Below are positions 52,055 through 61,678 of a stretch of DNA of 64,000 nucleotides, in pieces. This DNA comes from Streptomyces caeruleatus. Its GTDB lineage: Bacteria; Actinomycetota; Actinomycetes; Streptomycetales; Streptomycetaceae. The notes beneath the pieces were generated by a model. That model did not search any database. It saw only the letters and a list, made by a program, of their open reading frames with translations, and was not told the origin of the DNA. The position numbers and the translations under genes were made by a program. Each line of letters starts with the position of its first letter. The stretch's first letter is position 1. The DNA lies in NCBI RefSeq assembly GCF_001514235.1, contig NZ_KQ948927.1, forward strand, positions 195,813-259,812, in the 5' to 3' direction.

Positions 52055-53849
52055 CCCCGGACGTCTGCGGTGTCGCCGGGAGCCGCGCCCCGGGCTTCTC
52101 CAGCGGGACCGCCTGGCCGTCCGTGCCCACGACCTTCCGGTCCCCGAGCGGCTCGTCCAGTCGCACGGTCTTGTGGAACAGCTTGGCGATCTGGATGCAC
52201 ACCTCGCCCGACTGCGACGTCTCGGTCACCCGGACCGTCACCTCGTCGCCGCTCTCGCTCGCCGTCACCTTGTAGTCGGCGCACACCCCGCCCGTGAACG
52301 CCACGGTCAGCTCCGTGCCGTCGGCCGTGTAGCCGTCCGCCGCCACGTTCCGGACGATCGGCGACGAACTCGGCTCGTCCTTCGGCCCGCTCGGCCGCGG
52401 TGAGGCCGGTCCGGACGGCTCCTCGGACGGCGCCGACGAGGCCAGGTACTTCGGGTCGATCGCCGGATACGTCACCGTGAAGCTGTCCTGAGCGCCCGGC
52501 GACCGCACCTCGAACAGCCACGACGGCACCAGCGCCTGCCGGGCCTCCACCTGGTGCGCGGCCAGCCCGAACACCGCCTTCTCGACGGTGATGGTGTCCT
52601 CGGCCGGCGCACCCGTCGACGACTGAGCACCACAGGGCGCCTCAAGACGGTCCTTCAGCGGTACGGGGCTGGCACAGCCGCCGGTGCCCATGCGGTGGCC
52701 GGTCCCCGGCGCCGCGTTCATCAGCCCGAGCGTCTTCTCGGCGTCCAGCACGGGGTACGTGTCCCCCTTCACCGGCGCCTTCAACTGGCCGCTGCCGCCG
52801 ACCACCTCGCCCTGGGCGCTCACGGTCACCCCGGTCGTCCAGCCGTACGTGGGCAGCCCGCCCACCACGGGGTTCGCGTTCACCACCCGCTGGGCGCCCA
52901 TGAGCTGGCTCGCGTCGAGCTTGGCGTCGTCCTGGCCCACCGCCTTGAGCACCGGCGCGGCGGCCTTCTTGGCGGCGGCCTCGCTCACCGGGTCGTCGGC
53001 CGGCCCGGCCGGGTCCTGCCGGCAGACGGTGGTGCTCTCGCAGTTGTCGGTGCCGGGGGAGTACCGGGAGAACGTCCAGGTCCCCGGCGCCTGCCTGTTC
53101 ACCTGAAGGCTGGGCCCCGCCCCGTCCGTGGCCCCGACCCGCCAGGTCTCCCCCTGCGCGAGCGGCTTCCCGTCCACCCCGAGCGCCTCGGCCAGCCGCG
53201 CCACCTCGGCCGCGCCGACCTCACCGCCCGCCCGGTACACGGGCGCCGACCCGGGCCCGTCCGGCAGCTCCCCGTCGACCTTGTAGGTGACGCCGTACGG
53301 GTTGGGCTCCCCGGGCGCGATACCGCCCGTACCGCCCGTACCGGGCTCGCTGTAGCCGTCGAGACGCAGCGGCGGCGGAGAACCGCCGTCGGCCGCCCCG
53401 GACGCCGTACCGCCGCCCGACCCACCGGACGTGCTCGCGGCGAGATAGGCCCCACCGCCCCCGACGAGCAGTACGGCGGCGGCGACGGACGCGATGATCG
53501 CGGGGGAACGGCGCCGGGGCGCATCGGAGCCATCGGCGTCGTCGGCGTCGTCGGCGGCGCCGACATCGGGAACACCGGCCGGATCCGCCCCCTCGGCACC
53601 ACCGGCCTCGGCGACAGGCTCGACCTCGGCGCCGCCCTCTGCCTCGACCTCGGCCCCGACCTCGACGTCGCCTCCGGTCCGGTCCTCGTCCTCGGCGCCG
53701 GAAACGGACGTGACGTCCTCCGCACCGCCGCCCGAAGCCTCGGTACCGGCGGCGTCCGCGGCGGCCGCGCCCTTGTCCTGCCCGGCGACCTGCTCCTCGG
53801 CGGAGCCGTCGGCGCCCGTGTCGTCGTTCTCGGGTCGCTCGGTGTTCAC
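52047..53849 (-). CDS. Large single-pass membrane protein of unknown function
   Basis: A 600-aa protein. An acidic, low-complexity cytoplasmic N terminus of about 115 residues (Glu/Ala/Gly/Asp-rich) leads to one TM helix (SPAIIASVAAAVLLVGGGGAYLAA split around 115-137) and a roughly 460-residue extracytoplasmic part with two cysteine pairs (NCESTTVC, GGCASP/APCGAQ), and a C-terminal beta-rich domain (VCADYKV, SGEVCIQIAK). No known family is recognised; similar proteins occur across streptomycetes. The GTG at 53849 has AAGGAG 7 nt upstream. Sigma/anti-sigma-like topology is notable, but no motif supports that role. Confidence 0.85.
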   Translation of the reverse strand: MNTERPENDDTGADGSAEEQVAGQDKGAAAADAAGTEASGGGAEDVTSVSGAEDEDRTGGDVEVGAEVEAEGGAEVEPVAEAGGAEGADPAGVPDVGAADDADDADGSDAPRRRSPAIIASVAAAVLLVGGGGAYLAASTSGGSGGGTASGAADGGSPPPLRLDGYSEPGTGGTGGIAPGEPNPYGVTYKVDGELPDGPGSAPVYRAGGEVGAAEVARLAEALGVDGKPLAQGETWRVGATDGAGPSLQVNRQAPGTWTFSRYSPGTDNCESTTVCRQDPAGPADDPVSEAAAKKAAAPVLKAVGQDDAKLDASQLMGAQRVVNANPVVGGLPTYGWTTGVTVSAQGEVVGGSGQLKAPVKGDTYPVLDAEKTLGLMNAAPGTGHRMGTGGCASPVPLKDRLEAPCGAQSSTGAPAEDTITVEKAVFGLAAHQVEARQALVPSWLFEVRSPGAQDSFTVTYPAIDPKYLASSAPSEEPSGPASPRPSGPKDEPSSSPIVRNVAADGYTADGTELTVAFTGGVCADYKVTASESGDEVTVRVTETSQSGEVCIQIAKLFHKTVRLDEPLGDRKVVGTDGQAVPLEKPGARLPATPQTSGAR

Positions 53850-54003
53850 CGCATCGCTCCTTCGGCTGCGCACATGTCCCATGACCCTGACCCGACCCTG
53901 TCAAAAGAGTCGGTCCGTCGGGTCGTATCCCGCATCCCCTTTACGGGGGACGCCGATGGGACGCAGCGGGGGAGCGCGCGGTTCCCCGAACGGCGCGGTC
54001 GGC

Positions 54004-54213
54004 TCAGTCGCCGTAGTCCGACATCGCGTCCAGCAGCCGCGCGGACCTCGGCGGGACGGTCACCCCGTGGATGCGTGAGGGGGAGACGGGACGGGAAAGG
54101 ACACGATCGGGAGCGGCCCAGTGCGGAGCCATCCGCGCGCAGTCGCCCAGCAGTGACGCCAGGTCGACCTCCGGGTCGGCCGGAGCGGGGGCGCGGACCT
54201 CGAATTTCGTCAT
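54004..54213 (-). CDS. Small conserved-type protein, hypothetical
   Basis: A 69-aa product (MTKFEVRAPAPADPEVDLAS start, LLDAMSDYGD end) with no membrane segment and no cysteine motif other than GDCARM. Codon third positions are GC-rich and the frame is well used, but no clear ribosome site is seen, so translation is likely but not certain. It is divergent from the PfkB kinase gene across a 131-nt AT-enriched promoter gap (AAAGATCTACTATCGGGTAG at about 54246-54265). Confidence 0.6.
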   Translation of the reverse strand: MTKFEVRAPAPADPEVDLASLLGDCARMAPHWAAPDRVLSRPVSPSRIHGVTVPPRSARLLDAMSDYGD

Positions 54214-54344
54214 AGCCGCACCGTAGACACGCCGGGCCCCGTGAAGAAAGATCTACTATCGGGTAGTTTCGGCCACTTCAGAGTGCCGGTCACGAACGGT
54301 AGCGTGGACTGTCAATTCCGCCTCCCCGCAGGAGACCTCCCGCC

Positions 54345-55319
54345 GTGCGCATCGCAGTCACCGGCTCCATCGCCACCGACCACCTCATGACCTTCCCCGG
54401 CCGCTTCGCCGACCAGCTCGTCGCGGACCAGCTGCACACGGTCTCGCTCTCCTTCCTGGTCGACAACCTGGACGTCCGCCGGGGCGGCGTCGGCGCGAAC
54501 ATCGCCTTCGGCATGGGCCAGCTGGGCACGAAGCCGATCCTGGTCGGCGCCGCGGGCTCCGACTTCGACGAGTACCGGGCCTGGCTGGACCGGCACGGCG
54601 TCGACACCGGCTCGGTCCGTATCTCCGAGACCCTGCACACCGCCCGGTTCGTCTGCACCACCGACGCCGACCACAACCAGATCGGCTCCTTCTACACCGG
54701 TGCGATGAGCGAGGCCCGCCTGATCGAGCTGAAGACCGTCGCGGACCGGGTCGGAGGCCTCGACCTGGTCCTGATCGGCGCCGACGACCCCGAGGGCATG
54801 CTCCGCCACACCGAGGAGTGCCGCGCCCGCCAGATCCCCTTCGCCGCCGACTTCTCCCAGCAGATCGCCCGCATGGACGGCGACGAGATCCGGATACTGC
54901 TGGACGGCGCGACGTACCTGTTCTCCAACGAGTACGAGAAGGGCCTCATCGAGTCCAAGACCGGCTGGACGGACGCGGAGATCCTCTCCAGGGTCGGCCA
55001 CCGCGTCACGACCCTCGGCTCGCGCGGCGTCCGCATCGAGCGGGCCGGCCACGACCCGATCGAGGTCGGCTGCGCGGAGGAGGAGCGCAAGGCCGACCCC
55101 ACGGGTGTCGGCGACGCCTTCCGCGCGGGGTTCCTGTCGGGACTGGCCTGGGGCGTCTCGCTGGAGCGGGCCGCGCAGGTCGGGTGCATGCTCGCGACGC
55201 TCGTCATCGAGACGGTGGGGACGCAGGAGTACCAGCTGCGGCGGGGGCACTTCATGGAGCGGTTCTCGAAGGCGTACGGGGACGCTGCCGCTGAGGAGGT
55301 CCGTGAGCACCTCGGCTGA
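54345..55319 (+). CDS. PfkB-family carbohydrate/nucleoside kinase
   Basis: A 324-aa ribokinase-fold enzyme. N-terminal RIAVTGSIATDHLMTFPGRF and RRGGVGANIAFGMGQLG are the substrate-lid and PfkB signature 1 regions; DPTGVGDAFRAGFLSGL is signature 2 with the catalytic Asp in GVGD. The layout is closest to actinobacterial adenosine kinase-like members, but ribokinase or another sugar kinase cannot be excluded. ATG 54345 has GGAGACC upstream. Stands alone; a type B repeat follows before the convergent cysteine desulfurase fusion. Confidence 0.9.
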   Translation: MRIAVTGSIATDHLMTFPGRFADQLVADQLHTVSLSFLVDNLDVRRGGVGANIAFGMGQLGTKPILVGAAGSDFDEYRAWLDRHGVDTGSVRISETLHTARFVCTTDADHNQIGSFYTGAMSEARLIELKTVADRVGGLDLVLIGADDPEGMLRHTEECRARQIPFAADFSQQIARMDGDEIRILLDGATYLFSNEYEKGLIESKTGWTDAEILSRVGHRVTTLGSRGVRIERAGHDPIEVGCAEEERKADPTGVGDAFRAGFLSGLAWGVSLERAAQVGCMLATLVIETVGTQEYQLRRGHFMERFSKAYGDAAAEEVREHLG

Positions 55320-55385
55320 GGCCGGGTGCGGGTGCGACTACGCGGCTGCCTCGGAGGGTGCGTTGTCGGGTGCCGGTGCGTGAGG

Positions 55386-55438
55386 GCTGGTCGCGCACAC
55401 GCGGCGGTAGCCGCATATCGACACAGCCCCGCGCCCCT
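55386..55438 (-). repeat. Dispersed repeat type B
   Basis: Reverse-oriented type B copy (GGCTGGTCGCGCACACGCGG, CGGTAGCCGCATATCGACAC, AGCCCCGCGCCCCT) in the 132-nt gap between convergent genes. Confidence 0.8.
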
Positions 55439-55451
55439 AAAAAACGGGCGT

Positions 55452-56828
55452 TCAGCTCACCCGGCGCACGAGATAAGCCGTCCCTTCTGTCGCCGGTTCC
55501 TCCCCTACGTACTCCTGCCCCCGCATCTCGCACCACGCCGGGATGTCCAGGCGGGCGGCCTCGTCGTCGGCGATGACGCGGACCAGGCCGCCCACCGGCA
55601 CGTCCCCGATGACCTTGGCGAGCTCGATGACCGGGATCGGGCACAGCTTGCCGAGGGAGTCCACGACCAGGACGTCGTCGCGTACGACCGTCTCGGTGGT
55701 CGGCGCGCCCAGCTTCTCCCGGACCCCGGCCACCGCCCCCGGCAGCACCTCCAGGAACCGCTCGACGTCCTCCGCCGCGGTGCCGAACGGCAGCGACACC
55801 CGCACATTCCCCTCACTCAGCACCCCCATCGCCCTCAGCACATGGCTGGGCGTCAGCGTGCTGCTCGTACAGGACGAACCGGAGGACACCGAGAACCCGG
55901 CGCGGTCCAGCTCGTGCAGCAACGTCTCCCCGTCGACATAGAGACAGGAGAAGGTGACGATGCCAGGGAGCCGGCGCACCGGATCGCCGACCACCTCCAC
56001 GTCCGGCACCAGCCCCGGCACCTGGGCCCGGATCCGCTCCGTCAGCTCCCGCAGCCGTACCGCCTCTTGGGCAGCCTCCGCCCGCACGGCCCGCAGCGAG
56101 GCCGCCGCGGCGACGATCGCCGGGATGTTCTCGAACCCGGCCGCCCGCCCCGACTCCCGCTCGTCCGCGGGCCCTTGCGCGGCGAACCGCACGCCCTTGC
56201 GTACGACCAGCAGGCCGACCCCCGACGGCCCACCCCATTTGTGCGCACTCCCGGTCAGCACCGACCAGTCACCCTCGACGGGCCCCCACCCCAGCGACTG
56301 CGCCGCGTCCACCAGCAACGGCACCCCGGCCTCCCGGCACACACCGGCCACCTCCGCCACCGGCTGCTCGGTCCCCACCTCATGGTTGGCCGACTGCAGA
56401 CAGGCGAGCGCGGTGTCCGCCCGAAGGGCATCCGCGAACCCCTGCACGCTCACGGCCCCCGCACGGTCCACCGGTACCTGCGTGACCGCCCCGCCCCCGG
56501 CCTCGTGCACATCAGCCGCATGGAGCACAGAGGAGTGTTCGACGGCAGACACCATCAGGTGACGCCCGACCCGCCGCCGCCCGGCCAACACCCCGGCGAC
56601 ACCCGAGTGGACGGCCTTCGTCCCCGACGAGGTGAACACCAACTCGTCGGCCCGGCACCCCACGGCCTCGGCGGCGGCCTCCCGAGCTGCGTCCAGCAGC
56701 ATCCGGGCTTTGCGGCCCTCCCGGTACAGACGTGCAGGATCAGCCCACCCGTCGTCGAGCGAGGCATGGAGCGCCTGCCGGGCGACAGGATGAAGAGGAG
56801 CGCTTGAAGCAGCGTCGAAGTAGGCCAC
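55452..56828 (-). CDS. Cysteine desulfurase (NifS/IscS-like) fused to a TusA-like sulfur carrier
   Basis: A 458-aa two-domain protein. Residues 1-370 are a PLP-dependent class V aminotransferase: LMVSAVEHSSVLH, LLVDAAQSLGWGP, Schiff-base lysine K197 in SAHKWGG, and persulfide cysteine C320 in SSGSSCTSSTLT. Residues about 385-458 are TusA-like: VVDSLGKLCPIPVIELAKVI with the CPxP cysteine C396, then VRVIADDEAARLDIPAWCEM. In one chain it could mobilise sulfur from cysteine and pass it to the carrier. It lies upstream of the divergent cytochrome oxidase genes. Target pathway unknown. Confidence 0.9.
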   Translation of the reverse strand: MAYFDAASSAPLHPVARQALHASLDDGWADPARLYREGRKARMLLDAAREAAAEAVGCRADELVFTSSGTKAVHSGVAGVLAGRRRVGRHLMVSAVEHSSVLHAADVHEAGGGAVTQVPVDRAGAVSVQGFADALRADTALACLQSANHEVGTEQPVAEVAGVCREAGVPLLVDAAQSLGWGPVEGDWSVLTGSAHKWGGPSGVGLLVVRKGVRFAAQGPADERESGRAAGFENIPAIVAAAASLRAVRAEAAQEAVRLRELTERIRAQVPGLVPDVEVVGDPVRRLPGIVTFSCLYVDGETLLHELDRAGFSVSSGSSCTSSTLTPSHVLRAMGVLSEGNVRVSLPFGTAAEDVERFLEVLPGAVAGVREKLGAPTTETVVRDDVLVVDSLGKLCPIPVIELAKVIGDVPVGGLVRVIADDEAARLDIPAWCEMRGQEYVGEEPATEGTAYLVRRVS

Positions 56829-56866
56829 ACGGCAACGCTAAACCGCCGGTCGCTGCAACGTCCCTG

Positions 56867-56917
56867 AAGGGGCGCGGGGAACTGCGCGAGCAACCACAAC
56901 AGACCCGCAGCCGCCAA
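56867..56917 (+). repeat. Dispersed repeat type A
   Basis: AAGGGGCGCGGGGAACTGCG, CGAGCAACCACAAC and CCGCAGCCGCC tail, in the divergent gap between the desulfurase fusion and ctaC. Unlike most copies it lies upstream of both flanking genes. Confidence 0.8.
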
Positions 56918-56979
56918 TCCAGCGAACCCCCCACCCCACTAGGCCCCCCTCCCCGCGAACCCCCGGAGGGCGTCGGCTA

Positions 56980-57008
56980 GGGTTTGGTCCGCATAAACAT
57001 CCAAACCC
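56980..57008. promoter_or_regulatory. Inverted repeat upstream of ctaC
   Basis: GGGTTTGG and CCAAACCC are perfect 8-bp arms with a 13-nt AT-rich spacer; arm centres are 21 bp apart, about two helical turns. It ends 85 nt before the ctaC start. Candidate operator for respiratory-chain control, or a leader hairpin. Confidence 0.5.
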
Positions 57009-57093
57009 CTGCCCGTCGCAGGGCGGCGACCGACCCGCGAGAAGGCCAGGCCGCAGCCATACCGCGCGGGCGAGACTCTCGGGAAGGCGCTAC

Positions 57094-58059
57094 GTGAGTC
57101 CCAACGGCTCCGACCGCTCGCCGCGGCGCCCGATGCGGCGGAAGCTGCTGCAGGCAATGACCGCGGGCCTGGTCCTGGCGACAGCCACCGGTTGCTCGTA
57201 CAACTGGGAAGACTTCCCCCGCCTTGGTATGCCCACCCCGACCACGGAAGAGGCTCCGCGGATCCTCTCCCTGTGGCAGGGGTCCTGGGCGGCTGCGCTC
57301 GCCGTCGGCGTGCTCGTGTGGGGTCTGATCCTGTGGAGCGCCATGTTCCACCGGCGCAGCCGCACCAAGGTCGAGGTTCCCCCGCAGACCCGGTACAACA
57401 TGCCCATCGAGGCGCTGTACACGGTGGTCCCGCTCATCATCGTCTCGGTCCTCTTCTACTTCACGGCCCGCGACGAGTCGAAGCTCCTCAGCCTCAAGGA
57501 CAAGCCCGACGTCACGATCAACGTCGTCGGCTTCCAGTGGAGCTGGGCCTTCAACTACGTCGAGCCCGTCGACGGTTCCAGCGGCGACGCGAAGACGGCC
57601 AAGGAACTGGCCGCGATCCCGGACCGCTTCAAGGAAGACTTCCCGGCGAACGCCGGCGGCGTCTACGACGCGGGCACCCCGGGCACGCGGAACCCGCAGA
57701 CGGGCAACCCGGGCCCCACCCTGTGGCTGCCCAAGGGCAAGACGGTCCGCTTCGTCCTCACCTCGCGTGACGTCATCCACTCCTTCTGGGTGGTGCCGTT
57801 CCTGATGAAGCAGGACGTCATCCCGGGCCACACCAACGCCTTCGAGGTGACCCCCAACCGTGAGGGCACCTTCCTGGGCAAGTGCGCCGAGCTGTGCGGC
57901 GTCGACCACTCCCGGATGCTGTTCAACGTGAAGGTCGTCTCCCCCGAGCGCTACGAGCAGCACCTCAAGGACCTGGCCAAGAAGGGGCAGACCGGTTACG
58001 TTCCCGCCGGCATCGCGCAGACGGGCCACGAGAAGAACCGGGAGACGACAAACCTGTGA
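57094..58059 (+). CDS. ctaC: Cytochrome c oxidase subunit II
   Basis: A 321-aa subunit of the aa3 oxidase. N-terminal lipobox-type sequence ATATGCSYN (Cys 34), two TM helices (about 68-90 and 108-128), and an exposed CuA domain with [10 protein letters not shown] and the ligand set [15 protein letters not shown] start 57094 with GGGAAGG upstream. No cytochrome c fusion is present; in actinobacteria electrons come directly from the dihaem QcrC subunit encoded near 63 kb. The stop overlaps ctaD's GTG. Confidence 0.95.
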   Translation: MSPNGSDRSPRRPMRRKLLQAMTAGLVLATATGCSYNWEDFPRLGMPTPTTEEAPRILSLWQGSWAAALAVGVLVWGLILWSAMFHRRSRTKVEVPPQTRYNMPIEALYTVVPLIIVSVLFYFTARDESKLLSLKDKPDVTINVVGFQWSWAFNYVEPVDGSSGDAKTAKELAAIPDRFKEDFPANAGGVYDAGTPGTRNPQTGNPGPTLWLPKGKTVRFVLTSRDVIHSFWVVPFLMKQDVIPGHTNAFEVTPNREGTFLGKCAELCGVDHSRMLFNVKVVSPERYEQHLKDLAKKGQTGYVPAGIAQTGHEKNRETTNL

Positions 58060-59792
58060 GCATCCTCAACGAACCCCAGGGTGCCGCCGCAGCTGAGGAC
58101 TCGTACGAGAACGAGCTGCCGGTCCGGCGTCGGCAACCCGGCAACGTCGTGGTCAAGTGGCTCACCACCACCGACCACAAGACGATCGGAACGCTGTACC
58201 TCGTCACGTCGTTCGCGTTCTTCGTGATCGGCGGCGTGATGGCGCTGCTCATGCGCGCCGAGCTGGCCCGTCCGGGTCTGCAGATCATGACGAACGAGCA
58301 GTTCAACCAGGCGTTCACGATGCACGGCACGATCATGCTGCTGATGTTCGCGACGCCGCTGTTCGCCGGTTTCACGAACTGGATCATGCCGCTTCAGATC
58401 GGCGCGCCGGACGTGGCGTTCCCGCGGCTGAACATGTTCGCCTACTGGCTCTACCTCTTCGGCTCGACGATCGCGGTGGGCGGCTTCCTCACCCCGAACG
58501 GCGCGGCCGACTTCGGCTGGTTCGCCTACTCCCCGCTGTCGGACGCGGTCCGCTCGCCGGGCATCGGCGCCGACCTGTGGATCATGGGTCTGGCCTTCTC
58601 CGGCTTCGGCACGATCCTCGGTGCGGTCAACTTCATCACCACCATCATCTGCATGCGCGCCCCCGGCATGACGATGTTCCGCATGCCGATCTTCGTGTGG
58701 AACGTGCTGCTGACCGCGGTCCTGGTCCTGCTGGCCTTCCCCGTCCTCGCGGCGGCGCTCTTCGCGCTGGAGGCGGACCGCAAGTTCGGCGCCCATGTCT
58801 TCGATGCGTCGAACGGCGGAGCGTTGCTGTGGCAACACCTCTTCTGGTTCTTCGGCCATCCAGAGGTGTACATCATCGCCCTGCCGTTCTTCGGAATCAT
58901 TTCCGAAGTGATCCCGGTCTTCTCCCGCAAGCCGATGTTCGGCTACATGGGTCTGATCGCGGCGACCATCGCCATCGCGGGTCTGTCCGTGACGGTGTGG
59001 GCGCACCACATGTACGTCACCGGCGGCGTCCTCCTGCCGTTCTTCTCCTTCATGACGTTCCTCATCGCCGTACCGACCGGCGTGAAGTTCTTCAACTGGA
59101 TCGGAACGATGTGGAAGGGCTCGTTGTCCTTCGAGACACCGATGCTCTGGGCGACCGGCTTCCTGATCACCTTCACCTTCGGTGGTCTGACCGGTGTCAT
59201 CCTGGCCTCGCCGCCGATGGACTTCCACGTCTCCGACTCGTACTTCGTGGTGGCGCACTTCCACTACGTCGTCTTCGGCACCGTCGTCTTCGCGATGTTC
59301 TCCGGCTTCCACTTCTGGTGGCCGAAGATGACCGGCAAGATGCTCGACGAGCGCCTCGGCAAGATCACGTTCTGGACGCTGTTCATCGGCTTCCACGGCA
59401 CCTTCCTGGTCCAGCACTGGCTGGGCGCCGAGGGCATGCCGCGTCGTTACGCGGACTACCTCGCGGCCGACGGCTTCACCGCTCTGAACACGATCTCGAC
59501 GATCAGCTCGTTCGTGCTCGGCGCCTCGATCCTGCCGTTCTTCTACAACGTGTGGAAGACCGCCAAGTACGGCAAGAAGGTCGAGGTCGACGACCCGTGG
59601 GGCTACGGCCGCTCGCTCGAGTGGGCCACGTCCTGCCCGCCGCCGCGGCACAACTTCCTCACCCTGCCGCGGATCCGTTCCGAATCCCCGGCGTTCGACC
59701 TGCACCACCCTGAGATCGCCGCCCTCGACCAGCTCGAGAACGCCCCTCACGGTGAGAAGGCCCTCGCTGGTGGCAAGGAGGCCGGCAAGTGA
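58056..59792 (+). CDS. ctaD: Cytochrome c oxidase subunit I
   Basis: A 578-aa, 12-helix haem-copper oxidase subunit. Low-spin haem ligand region [30 protein letters not shown] with the cross-linked His-Tyr of CuB/K channel; [10 protein letters not shown] with the CuB histidines; and [16 protein letters not shown] near the C-terminal haem ligands. GTG 58056 overlaps the ctaC stop, and its stop overlaps ctaF, so ctaC-D-F are coupled. Confidence 0.96.
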   Translation: MSILNEPQGAAAAEDSYENELPVRRRQPGNVVVKWLTTTDHKTIGTLYLVTSFAFFVIGGVMALLMRAELARPGLQIMTNEQFNQAFTMHGTIMLLMFATPLFAGFTNWIMPLQIGAPDVAFPRLNMFAYWLYLFGSTIAVGGFLTPNGAADFGWFAYSPLSDAVRSPGIGADLWIMGLAFSGFGTILGAVNFITTIICMRAPGMTMFRMPIFVWNVLLTAVLVLLAFPVLAAALFALEADRKFGAHVFDASNGGALLWQHLFWFFGHPEVYIIALPFFGIISEVIPVFSRKPMFGYMGLIAATIAIAGLSVTVWAHHMYVTGGVLLPFFSFMTFLIAVPTGVKFFNWIGTMWKGSLSFETPMLWATGFLITFTFGGLTGVILASPPMDFHVSDSYFVVAHFHYVVFGTVVFAMFSGFHFWWPKMTGKMLDERLGKITFWTLFIGFHGTFLVQHWLGAEGMPRRYADYLAADGFTALNTISTISSFVLGASILPFFYNVWKTAKYGKKVEVDDPWGYGRSLEWATSCPPPRHNFLTLPRIRSESPAFDLHHPEIAALDQLENAPHGEKALAGGKEAGK

Positions 59793-60187
59793 AGATCCAG
59801 GGCAAGATGTTCATCTGGCTGGCCGTCTTCATCCTCGCCATGGCGATCGTCTATGGCGTGTGGTCGAAGGAGCCGGCCGGCACGACGGCGCTCTTCCTGT
59901 CCTTCGGGCTGTCCATCATGATCGGCTTCTACCTGGGCTTCACCGCCCGGCGGGTCGACACGGGCGCCCAGGACAACAAGGAAGCGGACGTCGCGGACGA
60001 CGCCGGCGAGGTCGGGTTCTTCAGCCCGCACAGCTGGCAGCCGCTCTCCCTCGCGATCGGTGGCGCACTCGCCTTCCTGGCCATCGCGGTCGGCTGGTGG
60101 CTGCTGTACTTCTCGTTCCCGCTGCTGCTGATCGGCCTGTGGGGCTGGGTCTTCGAGTACTACCGCGGTGAGAACCGCACCCAGTAA
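59789..60187 (+). CDS. ctaF: Cytochrome c oxidase subunit IV
   Basis: A 132-aa actinobacterial subunit IV with four TM helices (about 5-24, 32-52, 85-105, 108-125) and the family's [18 protein letters not shown]. It stabilises the aa3 oxidase in the bcc-aa3 supercomplex. GTG start overlaps the ctaD stop. A perfect 16-bp terminator follows. Confidence 0.93.
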   Translation: MKIQGKMFIWLAVFILAMAIVYGVWSKEPAGTTALFLSFGLSIMIGFYLGFTARRVDTGAQDNKEADVADDAGEVGFFSPHSWQPLSLAIGGALAFLAIAVGWWLLYFSFPLLLIGLWGWVFEYYRGENRTQ

Positions 60188-60204
60188 CACGAGCTGAGCT
60201 CACA

Positions 60205-60240
60205 GGAGCCCGGACACTCCGCCAGGAGTGTCCGGGCTCC
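60205..60240 (+). terminator. Strong terminator of the ctaCDF operon
   Basis: GGAGCCCGGACACTCC and GGAGTGTCCGGGCTCC pair perfectly over 16 bp with loop GCCA, followed by CGCTTTT. Confidence 0.93.
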
Positions 60241-60259
60241 CGCTTTTGGAGCAACGACT

Positions 60260-60296
60260 GTCACCCGTACGCCCTATCCGGCGCGCCGTGGGTGAC
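60260..60296. promoter_or_regulatory. Inverted repeat in the L,D-transpeptidase promoter region
   Basis: GTCACCC and GGGTGAC (7-bp arms, 23-nt spacer) end 21 nt before the gene start. Possible operator; short arms make chance occurrence plausible. Confidence 0.3.
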
Positions 60297-60317
60297 GTGG
60301 CTTCCTAGCGTGAGGCC

Positions 60318-61580
60318 ATGAGCCAAACACCGCGCAAGAGCACCGTCATAGGCTGCTCGCTGCTGCTGATAGCCATAGGCGCCGGCGCAGCCGGATGCAG
60401 CAGCGACGGCAACCCGCTGTCCGCCGAGCCCTACGACGCGGCCGACCAGATCGCCTTCAACGGCCCCACGGGCGACGGCAGGAAGGCCGATCCCGACAAG
60501 CCCCTGGAGATCACCGCGGAGGACTCCGACGGCCGTATCACGGACGTCACCGCCAGGGACGCCGCAGGACGCTATGTCGCGGGCGAACTCTCCGCCGACG
60601 GCACCCGCTGGCACAGCACCTCTCCGCTCGCCGCCAACGCCCGCTACACGGTCCGCGTGAGCACCGAGGACGAGGACGGCGCCCCCGGCCGCAAGGTCCT
60701 CACCTTCGACACCAGCAAGCCGACCAGCAAGAAGCACCTGACGGTGACCTTCGGCCCGAAGGCGGGCACCTACGGCGTGGGCCAGCCCGTCACGGCCGAA
60801 CTGAGCCAGCCCGTCAAGGACAAGAACCAGCGCGCGACGGTCGAGCGGGCCCTCAAGGTCGAGTCCACCCCCTCCGTCGAGGGCACCTGGCACTGGGTGA
60901 GCGACAAGGAACTCCACTACCGCCCCCAGGAGTACTGGCCCGCCGGCGCCGTCATCCAGGCCCGCAGCAACCTCGACGGCATCAAGATCAGCGACCGCCT
61001 CTGGGGCGGCAAGGTCAAGCCCCTGCGCATCACCATCGGCGACCAGGTCATCGCCGTCACCGACGCCGCGACCCACCAGCTGACGCTCTACCGCAACGGC
61101 GAGGAGGTCCGCTCGATCCCCGTCACGACCGGCAAGCCCGGCTTCGAGACCCGCAACGGCGTCAAGGTCGTACTGGGCAAGGAGTACTTCGTACGCATGC
61201 GCGGCACGAGCATCGGCATAGCCGAGGGCTCCGCGGACTCGTACGACCTACCCGTCTACTACGCCACCCGCGTGACCTGGAGCGGCGAATACGTCCACGC
61301 CGCCCCCTGGTCGGTCGGCTCCCAGGGCTACGCCAACGTCAGCCACGGCTGCACCGGCATGAGCACCGCCAACGCCGCCTGGTTCTTCGAGAACATCCGC
61401 GAGGGCGACATCGTCAAGGTCATCAACTCGTACGGCAACACGATGGAACCGTTCGGCAACGGCTTCGGCGACTGGAACGTCGAATGGAAGAACTGGCGCA
61501 ACGGCAGCGCCCTGCTGGGCGGCACCCCAGAGGGCCCGAGCCCGTCGGACCGGGCAAGACTGAGGCCACAGAGCGTTTAG
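60318..61580 (+). CDS. L,D-transpeptidase lipoprotein with Ig-like domains (LdtMt2 type)
   Basis: A 420-aa lipoprotein. Lipobox AAGCS (Cys about 27). Two Ig-like domains (about 55-150 and 150-240) precede the YkuD catalytic domain with VRMRGTSIGIAEGS and the active-site HVSHGC-TGMS, where the cysteine forms the acyl-enzyme. It makes 3-3 peptidoglycan cross-links outside the membrane. Located between ctaCDF and ctaE-qcr, as in other streptomycetes, with no evident link to respiration. Confidence 0.94.
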   Translation: MSQTPRKSTVIGCSLLLIAIGAGAAGCSSDGNPLSAEPYDAADQIAFNGPTGDGRKADPDKPLEITAEDSDGRITDVTARDAAGRYVAGELSADGTRWHSTSPLAANARYTVRVSTEDEDGAPGRKVLTFDTSKPTSKKHLTVTFGPKAGTYGVGQPVTAELSQPVKDKNQRATVERALKVESTPSVEGTWHWVSDKELHYRPQEYWPAGAVIQARSNLDGIKISDRLWGGKVKPLRITIGDQVIAVTDAATHQLTLYRNGEEVRSIPVTTGKPGFETRNGVKVVLGKEYFVRMRGTSIGIAEGSADSYDLPVYYATRVTWSGEYVHAAPWSVGSQGYANVSHGCTGMSTANAAWFFENIREGDIVKVINSYGNTMEPFGNGFGDWNVEWKNWRNGSALLGGTPEGPSPSDRARLRPQSV

Positions 61581-61604
61581 ACGGACTGGGCGACGGCCGA
61601 CCTC

Positions 61605-61656
61605 AAGGGGCGCGGGGAACTGCGCGACCAGCCACAGCGGCTCCCGCAGTCGCCCA
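61605..61656 (+). repeat. Dispersed repeat type A
   Basis: AAGGGGCGCGGGGAACTGCG, CGACCAGCCACAGCGG, CCCGCAGTCGCC, in the 98-nt gap between convergent genes. Confidence 0.82.
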
Positions 61657-61678
61657 CGAACCTCAAGCCGCCGAGCTC

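Noticed and set aside
52554..54215. 553-codon plus-strand frame
   Set aside because: Antisense to the large single-pass membrane protein, whose minus-strand frame has a GTG with AAGGAG and sensible topology.
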